Shown here: positions 14,822-20,559 of the stretch, piece after piece | How positions within the stretch are numbered: position 1 is the stretch's first letter | Layout: each line of letters begins with the position of its first letter | Source of the DNA: Methanosarcinales archaeon | GTDB lineage: Archaea > Halobacteriota > Methanosarcinia > Methanosarcinales > Methanocomedenaceae | Direction of reading: 5' to 3' | DNA: 20,559 nt | NCBI GenBank assembly: GCA_023136155.1 | Contig: JAGLRT010000038.1 | Location: 1 to 20,559 of the forward strand | Made by a program: the position numbers and the translations under genes | The notes under the pieces: generated by a model | The model's input: only the letters and a program-made list of their open reading frames with translations | The model's database searches: none | What the model was told of the DNA's origin: nothing

Positions 14822-15004
14822 CTACACTATAGACAAAGCCTGATGTGGACAAGATTCTACACATTGACCACATTCTATGCAGCTATCCTGGTTCACTTCA
14901 GGATATCCACCAGCCTGCTGGGATATTGCATTTGCAGGGCATAATCGTATCATTCCACAATTTGGGGCTTTGTCACACGCATTTTCATTAATTAATACAG
15001 CCAT
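14822..15004 (-). CDS. Small ferredoxin with a degenerate first cluster motif
   Basis: The 60-residue protein has a canonical C-terminal [4Fe-4S] motif, CIECGQCVESCP (Cys42, 45, 48, 52). The N-terminal half has only three cysteines, Cys10, Cys16 and Cys22 (C-x5-C-x5-CP), instead of C-x2-C-x2-C-x3-CP. One cluster is therefore certain; the other site may hold an altered cluster, no metal, or zinc. A similar spacing occurs in a group of small ferredoxin-like proteins, so this is probably a real family trait and not decay. GGTGAT four bases before the ATG fits the anti-Shine-Dalgarno. The gene precedes thioredoxin by 16 bases, suggesting joint work in thiol reduction. Confidence 0.85.
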   Translation of the reverse strand: MAVLINENACDKAPNCGMIRLCPANAISQQAGGYPEVNQDSCIECGQCVESCPHQALSIV

Positions 15005-15032
15005 TGTATCACCGATGTAATAAATGTGTTTT

Positions 15033-15043
15033 TAATATATATA
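15033..15043 (-). promoter_or_regulatory. TATA box of the ferredoxin-thioredoxin operon
   Basis: On the minus strand CTATATATATT lies about 30-40 bases before the ferredoxin ATG. Transcription would start near 15012, leaving a leader of about eight bases that consists largely of the GGTGAT ribosome-binding site (15008-15013). Confidence 0.5.
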
Positions 15044-15118
15044 GTTATGCATAGTTTAGGCATAACCAACCACAACCACACGTTATTAACGTATCTACAC
15101 TTATTTATCTATTATTTT

Positions 15119-15316
15119 AGTAACTATTCAGCCATACTTAAGACTGGATACCGATGGCGAAAATCAAATTATTTGTGTCTATTGTTATACATTTTTCAAT
15201 TTTTACTACTGAGTCTGCATCCATCGATTCCAAAGGTGTTTGACAATTGTGTACAATTATCTATTTTGGGACTATTCAGTCTAACGATAACGTTTATGTA
15301 TGGCTGAATAGTTACT
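15119..15316. mobile_element. 198-bp miniature transposon with 6-bp target duplication
   Basis: AGTAACTATTCAGCCATAC (15119-15137) is repeated perfectly in inverse orientation at 15298-15316. Both ends are flanked by TATTTT (15113-15118 and 15317-15322), a direct repeat expected from transposition. The right-hand copy overlaps the TAA stop codon of the flavoprotein gene, which stays intact because the target bases were duplicated. The interior has no gene; an open frame across it (15026-15307) has no recognisable sequence. With 15005-15118 it fills the 316-base gap between the ferredoxin and flavoprotein genes. The transposase that moved it is not in this window, or is represented only by the IS relic at 908-1464, whose family makes 5-6 bp duplications. 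Confidence 0.75.
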
Positions 15317-15320
15317 TATT

Positions 15321-16670
15321 TTATTTATTCAACTTGCGCACCGCAAAGTCGCACGCTTTTGTTAATACATCATAGGTCTCAGAAACGGCAGGACAGTATG
15401 CCAGTTCCACTTCTGCCAGTTCATGTACTGTCAACCCACTTTTTAGTGCCACTGCCACCACATTTATCCTGGCAGCTGCGCCTTTGCCCACAGCCTGTGC
15501 ACCCAGCAACTTTCCGGTAGATGAATCTGCAAGTACTTTGACGCTGATATCCTCTCCTCCCGGATACCAGTCAGGTTTTGTCTTTCCCTTAGCCTTACCG
15601 CTCACTACATCAAATCCGTACATTGAGGCAAAGAAACTATTAAATCCGGTAGCTGCCACTTCCAGATCCCCTACTATTGATGCAAAAGTAGTGAGTGAGC
15701 CGTCATAGGTAGCATAACCCCCTACTGCATTCATGCCTGCCACTGCACCCTGCCTGTACGCCGAATTAGCAAGCTGGGATGACCATGGCCTGTGGCTCAA
15801 TGGATTTGTGACCTCAACTGAATCACCCACTGCAAAGATTCCCTTCACATTTGTCATCATTCTCATATTAGTGTTAATTCCAAACCTGCCCACTTCAATA
15901 CCTGCATCCTGCACAATAGAGAAGTCAGCCCTGACACCAGATGCGGCCACCAACAGGTCAGTGTCAAGAGTCTCGCTGTCCACCACCACAGCTTCGATAT
16001 GGCCCTCGCCAACCACTTTTTCCACAGCTTTCCCCATCAATGGGCGTATCCCCAGAGATTTAAGGGCCTTGCTTACTCCACTGGCCATATCCTTATCAAT
16101 GGCCTTGGGGAATGCCCATTCCAGCATTTCCACCACCACGACCTCCATGCCCACTGCCTTCAGGCCCACCGCCACCTCAAGCCCGATAGGGCCTGCACCC
16201 ATGACCACGGCATGTTTTTTGCCTTTGGCCGCTTCCAGAATTGTTCTCGTATCTTCAGGACAACTAATGGTATAAACACCCCGGCCAAGTAGTTCTCTTG
16301 CCCCCGGAATGGGAGGGATGAACGGCTCTGATCCGGTAGCCAGGATGAGATTATCATATGTTATCACTTTCTGGGTCCCTGTTGCAAGGTCTTCGACTTT
16401 GATTGCCTTATTTTCAGCATCAATCGACCGCAATTCATGTAAAAGCAGTTTTTCAACTCCCATACTGCCAGTGGGAAGTGTGTGTTTCAGGTCCTCCGGA
16501 TCCGGGATGATCCCTTCGATAACAAAGGGAAGCCCACAGGGTGAGAACATATCGTAATTCCTGCGCTCAACAATGGTAATGCGTGAGTCAGGAGATATCT
16601 TCTTTGCTGCCATCAGTGCAGAAAAGCCGCCCACGCCAAGTCCAACTATAACGATGTTATTTTCTTTCAT
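15321..16670 (-). CDS. CoA-disulfide reductase/NADH oxidase-like flavoprotein
   Basis: The 449-residue protein belongs to the pyridine nucleotide-disulfide oxidoreductase family. It has an FAD-binding motif IVIVGLGVGGFSALMAA (residues 6-22), a single redox cysteine Cys45 in MFSPCGLPFVIEG as in CoA-disulfide reductases and NADH oxidases, a NAD(P)H-binding motif VVMGAGPIGLEVAVGL at mid-length, GIFAVGDSVEV for FAD, and a C-terminal dimerisation domain with ELAYCPAVSETYDVL. The lone cysteine (no CxxxxC) means it forms a mixed disulfide with CoA or a sulfenate. Substrate (CoA, other thiols, oxygen, sulfur) cannot be decided. The frame extends 22 residues upstream, but ATG 16670, preceded by GTGATG, gives the family's normal N-terminus. 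The upstream region carries a 26-bp tandem repeat. Confidence 0.85.
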   Translation of the reverse strand: MKENNIVIVGLGVGGFSALMAAKKISPDSRITIVERRNYDMFSPCGLPFVIEGIIPDPEDLKHTLPTGSMGVEKLLLHELRSIDAENKAIKVEDLATGTQKVITYDNLILATGSEPFIPPIPGARELLGRGVYTISCPEDTRTILEAAKGKKHAVVMGAGPIGLEVAVGLKAVGMEVVVVEMLEWAFPKAIDKDMASGVSKALKSLGIRPLMGKAVEKVVGEGHIEAVVVDSETLDTDLLVAASGVRADFSIVQDAGIEVGRFGINTNMRMMTNVKGIFAVGDSVEVTNPLSHRPWSSQLANSAYRQGAVAGMNAVGGYATYDGSLTTFASIVGDLEVAATGFNSFFASMYGFDVVSGKAKGKTKPDWYPGGEDISVKVLADSSTGKLLGAQAVGKGAAARINVVAVALKSGLTVHELAEVELAYCPAVSETYDVLTKACDFAVRKLNK

Positions 16671-16770
16671 ATTCATCACTACTGATACTTTTGAACAATA
16701 AGAGGCATAAAGGTAACAGATAACATAAACAGCCAACGGGAAATATCCAGTCCAATTATTGTCATAAACA

Positions 16771-16860
16771 TGATATTTGATAGATAACTGCGATAGAAGT
16801 TATCGATAGATAATAACGACAGTAGTTATCGATAGATGACTTCAATAGAAATCATCGATA
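16771..16860. repeat. 26-bp tandem repeat upstream of the flavoprotein gene
   Basis: Three full units (16771-16796, 16797-16822, 16823-16848) and part of a fourth repeat with exact 26-base spacing. The core AGTTATCGATAGAT is identical at 16798 and 16824; TATCGATA is a palindrome at 16801 and 16827, with CATCGATA at 16853. GATAACT and AGTTATC also make local inverted repeats (16783-16789 with 16798-16804). The array lies 100-190 bases upstream of the flavoprotein ATG, suitable for an operator, and contains no gene. It lacks spacers, so it is not a CRISPR. The rest of 16671-17012 holds the terminator at 16917 and otherwise AT-rich DNA. Confidence 0.6.
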
Positions 16861-16916
16861 CTAATTTCTTAACTGGAAAGGCTTAACACTTTGATTTTCA
16901 GACAATTATAATTTTA

Positions 16917-16962
16917 CCGCCGAATAAGGAAGAATGAGTAATCGCTCTTCTTTATTCGGCGG
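16917..16962 (-). terminator. Strong hairpin downstream of the toxin gene
   Basis: CCGCCGAATAAGGAAGA (16917-16933) pairs with TCTTCTTTATTCGGCGG (16946-16962) over 17 positions with one G-T wobble, around a 12-base loop. It lies 51 bases beyond the stop of the toxin gene and is followed on the minus strand by an A/T-rich stretch, so it probably ends the toxin-antitoxin transcript and insulates the flavoprotein gene. Confidence 0.6.
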
Positions 16963-17012
16963 CTCATGAACAAATTGGGCTAAACTAATACTAGCTTTTT
17001 TTAATATCGATT

Positions 17013-17357
17013 TTATGCCAGACCAAACAGTTTTCGCAGTTTGTTATCTACTTCATTCTGCATTTGTGGTGATAATTCTCCCAATTCCCGCCTGATAAGT
17101 GCAGTCGTGACCGTCATCATACGGTGCAACCTGAGTGTGGATGTCACTCGTAACCCGGTCATGGCGAAGTCTGCATGGCCTGAATTTAGTATTATATCCG
17201 TTTCCAGTTGATCGATTGACATCCGGCTGCTGATAAATGCCATAATAACATGGCGATGTGGACCGACGGGATCTGTCAGACAGACTGCGGGTCGTACTTT
17301 GCTTGTCGAAAGATCATCGAACGGAAAAGGCACCAGTACGATTTTACCTTTCATCAT
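17013..17357 (-). CDS. MazF/PemK-type toxin (endoribonuclease)
   Basis: The 114-residue protein shows the PemK/MazF pattern: KGKIVLVPFPFDDLSTSKVR at the start, RPAVCLTDP, then HVIMAFISSRMS, FAMTGLRVTSTLRLHRMMTV and a C-terminal RRELGELSPQMQNEVDNKL. Family members are mRNA-cleaving toxins neutralised by a partner protein. Two adjacent ATG codons (17357 and 17354) are possible starts. The gene overlaps the end of the upstream antitoxin gene by 11-14 bases, the usual toxin-antitoxin arrangement. All typical sequence blocks are present, so it is probably intact. Relatives are scattered across bacteria and archaea, which fits horizontal acquisition. Confidence 0.85.
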   Translation of the reverse strand: MMKGKIVLVPFPFDDLSTSKVRPAVCLTDPVGPHRHVIMAFISSRMSIDQLETDIILNSGHADFAMTGLRVTSTLRLHRMMTVTTALIRRELGELSPQMQNEVDNKLRKLFGLA

Positions 17358-17598
17358 AGAAGGCTCTCCCGTCGGAAAGTGTGTAGATGTCCTCTTCAGG
17401 ATCTTTCAGGAAAGAGAAGGCGGAGTTAGCGGCTGCTGCCTTGAGCCATTCAGTCTCATTTATGTCAGTTTTTTCAGGCACCAGGATGATTACACGGACA
17501 CGAGTCGGTCCGGTGATGGGCAGCGTCCCATCCAGAACAAGATGGTGCTGGGCGTCAATCGTTCCTGTTGTTTCGATGGCTTTTGTTGCGGCTTGCAT
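17344..17598 (-). CDS. Putative antitoxin partner of the MazF/PemK toxin
   Basis: The 84-residue protein begins MQAATKAIETTGTIDAQHHL, with a beta-rich region (VLDGTLPITGPTRVRVIILVP) that could form an AbrB-like or similar swapped-hairpin DNA-binding domain, and ends in an acidic segment (FLKDPEEDIYTLSDGRAFYD) suited to wrap and inhibit the toxin. Similar small proteins are found next to PemK-type toxins. AAGGAGAG about nine bases before the ATG is a strong ribosome-binding site, stronger than anything before the toxin, consistent with more antitoxin than toxin being made. The antitoxin-first order and the overlap suggest translational coupling and autoregulation. Assignment rests on both context and sequence. 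Confidence 0.78.
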   Translation of the reverse strand: MQAATKAIETTGTIDAQHHLVLDGTLPITGPTRVRVIILVPEKTDINETEWLKAAAANSAFSFLKDPEEDIYTLSDGRAFYDER

Positions 17599-17975
17599 TT
17601 TGGTTTTCTCTCCTTGAATGAATTGATGTTCGATGTTAGGTATGCTTAAGCTTTTTTGATATGGGACTTACCAGATGATCTATCCGTCTTTTATCCCCTG
17701 TCTATTGATTTCGTCTTTAGCTCTTCAAGCAGTTTGGGAATTTATCTTGTTTCCATCGTTACGGTTTCTATTGTTTTTTACCTGATTAGTCTGGTTTGAT
17801 TGTGAGATTGTTGCGGTGGTATGGGATACCAGACCGCAACGGAAGTTAAGGTTATAAGCCCAGAAATACCGATAATCCTGGAAGCCGACGTTCTCCATGT
17901 AACGGAAGGCCCGGTATGCTCTCTTTGTTCTCCCTATCGGAACATGAGTATGTGCTATCAAGCTTCATAATCCAT
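17599..17975. other. Region between the antitoxin and cation exporter genes
   Basis: About 377 bases without a confirmed gene. It must contain the toxin-antitoxin promoter, which I could not fix. On the minus strand a frame without an ATG (17725-17961, TTG at 17961) encodes 78 residues, including the aromatic-rich AYRAFRYMENVGFQDYRYFW and then low-complexity Asn/Gln sequence. I do not recognise it; it may be a decayed gene fragment or chance. Confidence 0.35.
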
Positions 17976-18836
17976 TCACTGTCCCTGCACAGGCTCAAGA
18001 TGTACCACTACATCCTTCACGCCTTTTACCCTTTCTTTTAAGTGTTCCTCCACTGCATGGGCGAGACAGTGTGCTTCATCCATTTGCATATCTTGTTTGA
18101 CATGCAAGTGCAGGTCCACATAGACATTATCGATTGTACCCCTTGTCCTGATATTATGGCAGTCCTCAACGCCCTCTATTTCCAGTGCAATTTCACACAA
18201 CATATCACTATCCAGGACCGATGCGTCAAGCAATGAATACGACGTTTCTTTCACCACGTCCAGCCCAGCCTTGGCAATGACTAATGCTATAACGATACCT
18301 ACAACCACATCGATTATTGGATAGCCTGCATTGACAGCTATCAGACTAAAAATCACTCCAATGGATACGAAGATATCACTTCTGGTATGCAAGGCATCTG
18401 CGATGAGTATTGGGCTGTTGTATTCCCTGCCTTTCCTGGCTTCCAGAATGGTTACAAAAAGATTGACTGACATGGTACCAAGCATGATCAGGAAACTTAT
18501 TGATGTGACACTGGGTACCGAGGGCTCCTGAAGATGTAGTAAGGCACCCCTGGCCACTTCAAATCCGGTGATGAGCAGTAACAGGGCAATAAACAGTGAG
18601 GCAAACTGCTCATGTTTGCGGTGCCCGTAAGGATGGGATTCGTCTGCCGGCCTAGAAGCAAACCATACACCTACCATGCCGACCATGGTGGAACCCCCGT
18701 CCATCAGTGAATGAAATCCGTCAGCTTCCATGCTGATGGATCCTGTCATATATCCATAAATGATCTTGGCGAATGCTACCACCAGATTCAATGACAGTAC
18801 GATAGCCTGGACCTTCAAGATCTTTTTGTAATTCAT
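17976..18836 (-). CDS. Cation diffusion facilitator (divalent metal exporter)
   Basis: The 286-residue membrane protein has six predicted transmembrane helices in the first 210 residues and a cytoplasmic domain after that. Metal-site motifs are ADGFHSLMDG in helix 2 (His42 and Asp46) and ADALHTRSD in helix 5 (His150 and Asp154). This HD-HD set is the one common in zinc-selective family members; manganese exporters usually have DD-DD. SHPYGHRKHE (residues 67-76) is the conserved loop after helix 2. The C-terminal domain VEDCHNIRTRGTIDNVYVDL is the usual ferredoxin-like dimerisation domain. A proton-driven export of zinc or a similar metal is inferred. The ATG at 18836 is 26 bases from a TATA-like box, so the mRNA may be leaderless. 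Confidence 0.93.
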   Translation of the reverse strand: MNYKKILKVQAIVLSLNLVVAFAKIIYGYMTGSISMEADGFHSLMDGGSTMVGMVGVWFASRPADESHPYGHRKHEQFASLFIALLLLITGFEVARGALLHLQEPSVPSVTSISFLIMLGTMSVNLFVTILEARKGREYNSPILIADALHTRSDIFVSIGVIFSLIAVNAGYPIIDVVVGIVIALVIAKAGLDVVKETSYSLLDASVLDSDMLCEIALEIEGVEDCHNIRTRGTIDNVYVDLHLHVKQDMQMDEAHCLAHAVEEHLKERVKGVKDVVVHLEPVQGQ

Positions 18837-18860
18837 CTAACCATCAAATGCTTGTGATAA

Positions 18861-18890
18861 ATGTTATAGTATTATACACTATTATACACT
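18861..18890. promoter_or_regulatory. Divergent promoter region with a doubled TATA-like box
   Basis: ATTATACACT occurs twice in tandem (18871-18880 and 18881-18890). On the plus strand the first copy is well placed to start a transcript near 18902 for the gene at 18921, which has TAGGAG at 18911-18916. On the minus strand TATAACA near 18861-18867 is about 26 bases before the exporter ATG at 18836. Confidence 0.45.
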
Positions 18891-18920
18891 ATTTCTATAC
18901 TTCTTATTCATAGGAGATTC

Positions 18921-20559
18921 ATGTCAAAAATATATTTAGGAAAAATGGTGCTGCACTGGTGCCCTGAGTGCGCTCTACCGGTACTGGAGTCCGTATGTGC
19001 ATGTGGTTCAGTTGCCAGCAAGGTAAAGGTCACGCCGCCAGGCGATATCAGACCTGCATTTCCCCATGATATTGACCTTATCAATACCAGTGCCACGGCA
19101 CAGTTCGGTGCTCCGCTGATAGCTGACGGGACCATCACCATCATGAACAAAGTGCCGTCGGATGACAGAATGGAAGAGGTCATAGCAGACGGGGTGGCCC
19201 TGGCCAATATCAGGTATGATGTGGAATCAGGCCAATGGGTATTGTTGCCCAGGATGGAAGGGGCAGCCCGGATTTTTTCACAAATGGATGGCCGCAGTAA
19301 CTGGGTGATGATAGATAAATCGGCAGTGCCGTTTATTGAAAAGGGGGCCAGTACACTTGCGCCTGGTGTCATAGATGCCGATCCCGGAATCTTGCCCGGT
19401 GATGAAGTGGTCGTAGTATCACCTGACGGCATACCTGTATCTGCTGGCCGGGCTAAGATGACTGGTAGGGAAATGGTGGAAGCCATAAGGGGCGTTGGTG
19501 TCAAGACCAGGTGGAGCGGGATAATTGAGAATGTTGCAGTTCGAGAATCCCACTCATGGGATGATGTAGTTACTGCCAATCTTAATATCCTTAATGATTT
19601 TGAGGCAAAAGCCCAGACGTTTATCATGAATGTAGCCCAGTCCACGAACCGGCCGGTGAGCGTATCATACTCGGGCGGCAAGGACAGCTTGGCTACCCTG
19701 CTGCTGGTAAAAGATTGTATTGAGGATTTTGATGTAATGTTTGCGGATACAGGACTGGAGTTTTCAGAAACAATAGCGAATGTTGATGACGTTGCCGGAC
19801 ACTACAACTTGTCAGTTAAGATATTCAATGCAGGGGATGTGTTCTGGGAGTCCATTGACAAGTTCGGTCCGCCCACAGTTGAGGCCAGGTGGTGCTGTAA
19901 GACCTGTAAATTGGGCCCAATCTCCATGCTCATTGAGGAGAATTTCCCGGATGGTTGCCTCACATTCATAGGCCAGCGGAAGTATGAGAGCGAGGGACGG
20001 GCCAGGAGTGATAAGATATGGAAGAATCCCTGGGTTGGTAACCAGATAGCTGCCTCACCTATCCAGAACTGGACTGCGCTACATATCTGGTTGTACTTGT
20101 TCTGGAAAGAGGCTCCGTATAATCCGTTGTATGAACAGGGATTCGATCGCATCGGCTGCTGGCTGTGCCCGTCAGGGAGCATGGCGGAAATGACCAGAAT
20201 CAAGGAGTTACATCCTGAAATGTGGGCCAGGTTAGAGGATAAACTGCGCTCACATGCAGAAAAGTTCGGGTATGGAGACGGTTGGGTGGATTACGGGCTG
20301 TGGAGGTGGCAGAACCCTCCACAAGTGCAGCGTGAGATGGCAGAGAGGTTGGGTATTAACCTGGTGCCCAAAGTGTATGAAGGTGATATGGATTTCTCAA
20401 TGGTATCGGGATACCGGCCGTGCAAGGCTGGCGGGGTGTCTGCTGAGGGGAGTTTTGGTGTGCCACTGAACCTTGAGGTTATCGATGTTTCGGGTATGCT
20501 GCGGGTGCTGGGTGAGGTGTATTCAATGGACGGCGTGGTCACATCCCGCCTGGGTGAGG
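18921..20559 (+). CDS. Zn-ribbon/PUA/PAPS-reductase-superfamily protein, 3' end cut
   Basis: The frame is open from ATG 18921 to the window end (546 codons so far). Residues 12-29 contain Cys14, Cys17, Cys26 and Cys28 (CPEC and CAC), a zinc-ribbon-like site. Residues about 125-200 look like a PUA domain (WVMIDKSAVPFIEKGAS, PGVIDADPGILPGDEVVVVS), an RNA-binding module. From about 245 comes a PAPS-reductase/ATP-pyrophosphatase domain with the PP-loop SYSGGKDS (251-256), Cys325-Cys326 in RWCCKTC and Cys413/Cys416 in IGCWLCPSG. CC...CxxC at this spacing resembles the [4Fe-4S] ligands of APS reductases. Similar large archaeal proteins are annotated only as PAPS reductase family; a ferredoxin-like domain may follow beyond the window. 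PUA plus PP-loop points to RNA thiolation or another RNA modification more than to sulfate reduction; this is inference. AGGAG lies four bases before the ATG. Confidence 0.85.
   Translation, partial: MSKIYLGKMVLHWCPECALPVLESVCACGSVASKVKVTPPGDIRPAFPHDIDLINTSATAQFGAPLIADGTITIMNKVPSDDRMEEVIADGVALANIRYDVESGQWVLLPRMEGAARIFSQMDGRSNWVMIDKSAVPFIEKGASTLAPGVIDADPGILPGDEVVVVSPDGIPVSAGRAKMTGREMVEAIRGVGVKTRWSGIIENVAVRESHSWDDVVTANLNILNDFEAKAQTFIMNVAQSTNRPVSVSYSGGKDSLATLLLVKDCIEDFDVMFADTGLEFSETIANVDDVAGHYNLSVKIFNAGDVFWESIDKFGPPTVEARWCCKTCKLGPISMLIEENFPDGCLTFIGQRKYESEGRARSDKIWKNPWVGNQIAASPIQNWTALHIWLYLFWKEAPYNPLYEQGFDRIGCWLCPSGSMAEMTRIKELHPEMWARLEDKLRSHAEKFGYGDGWVDYGLWRWQNPPQVQREMAERLGINLVPKVYEGDMDFSMVSGYRPCKAGGVSAEGSFGVPLNLEVIDVSGMLRVLGEVYSMDGVVTSRLGE

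Noticed and set aside
15026..15307. Open frame of 93 codons on the plus strand across the miniature element
   Set aside because: It runs from the ferredoxin promoter into the transposon repeats, has low-complexity hydrophobic sequence, and no ribosome-binding site.
16771..16860. Tandem repeat considered as a CRISPR array
   Set aside because: Units follow each other at 26 bases with related sequence throughout; there are no unique spacers and no cas genes.
18908..19681. Long minus-strand frame (257 codons)
   Set aside because: It is antisense to the PAPS-reductase-family gene, whose plus-strand frame has clear motifs; the minus frame is Ser/Thr/Pro-rich as shadow frames usually are.

Overview
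This window looks like a chromosomal segment of a methane-metabolising archaeon related to the Methanosarcinales; methanogen and ANME-type methanotroph cannot be separated here. The reasons are a methanogenesis marker 12 protein, a tetrahydromethanopterin-linked formaldehyde-activating enzyme (Fae), a CooC-type nickel-insertion ATPase, the archaeal tRNA methyltransferase TrmY, archaeal PyrB/PyrI, and TATA-type promoters with short or absent leaders. No rRNA, tRNA or CRISPR array was recognised.

Layout. 1-1834: the 3' end of a radical SAM/SPASM gene, then about 1 kb without an intact gene, holding a frameshifted IS4/IS1634-type transposase relic on the minus strand and a solitary transposon end. 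1835-4617 (+): methanogenesis marker 12, pyrB, pyrI (4-base overlap with pyrB) and a small DsrE-like protein. 4827-5702 (+): a winged-helix regulator with two CBS domains. 6206-8671 (+): Trm112-like zinc protein, a two-helix membrane protein and CTP synthase, tightly packed. 8801-10084: EPSP synthase. 10537-11397: a coiled-coil protein. 11421-12047 (-) and 12109-13510 (+): trmY divergent from a metallophosphoesterase-cooC pair. 13826-14344: fae, ending in a strong hairpin shared with the converging thioredoxin. 14413-16670 (-): thioredoxin, an unusual ferredoxin and a CoA-disulfide-reductase-like flavoprotein. 17013-17598 (-): a MazF/PemK-type toxin-antitoxin pair. 17976-18836 (-): a CDF cation exporter. 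18921 to the end (+): a large PUA-containing protein of the PAPS-reductase superfamily, cut by the window end.

How the genes fit together. Three pyrimidine genes (pyrB, pyrI, pyrG) lie in two neighbouring operons that also carry genes with no obvious pyrimidine role. Fae and CooC point to C1 metabolism through tetrahydromethanopterin and CO dehydrogenase/acetyl-CoA synthase. Thioredoxin, ferredoxin and flavoprotein on one strand suggest a thiol/disulfide redox set, now interrupted by a small transposon-like element.

The non-coding DNA is the least ordinary part. There are three short elements with terminal inverted repeats and no transposase (5862-5968, 13620-13760, 15119-15316, the last with a perfect 6-bp target duplication), a 26-bp tandem repeat upstream of the flavoprotein gene, and a decayed 20-bp periodic repeat between pyrG and aroA. 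I found no clear new defence or metabolic system. The best leads are the Zn-ribbon/PUA/PAPS-reductase protein, the redox cluster with its repeat-bearing upstream region, and the unexplained operon partners of the pyr genes.
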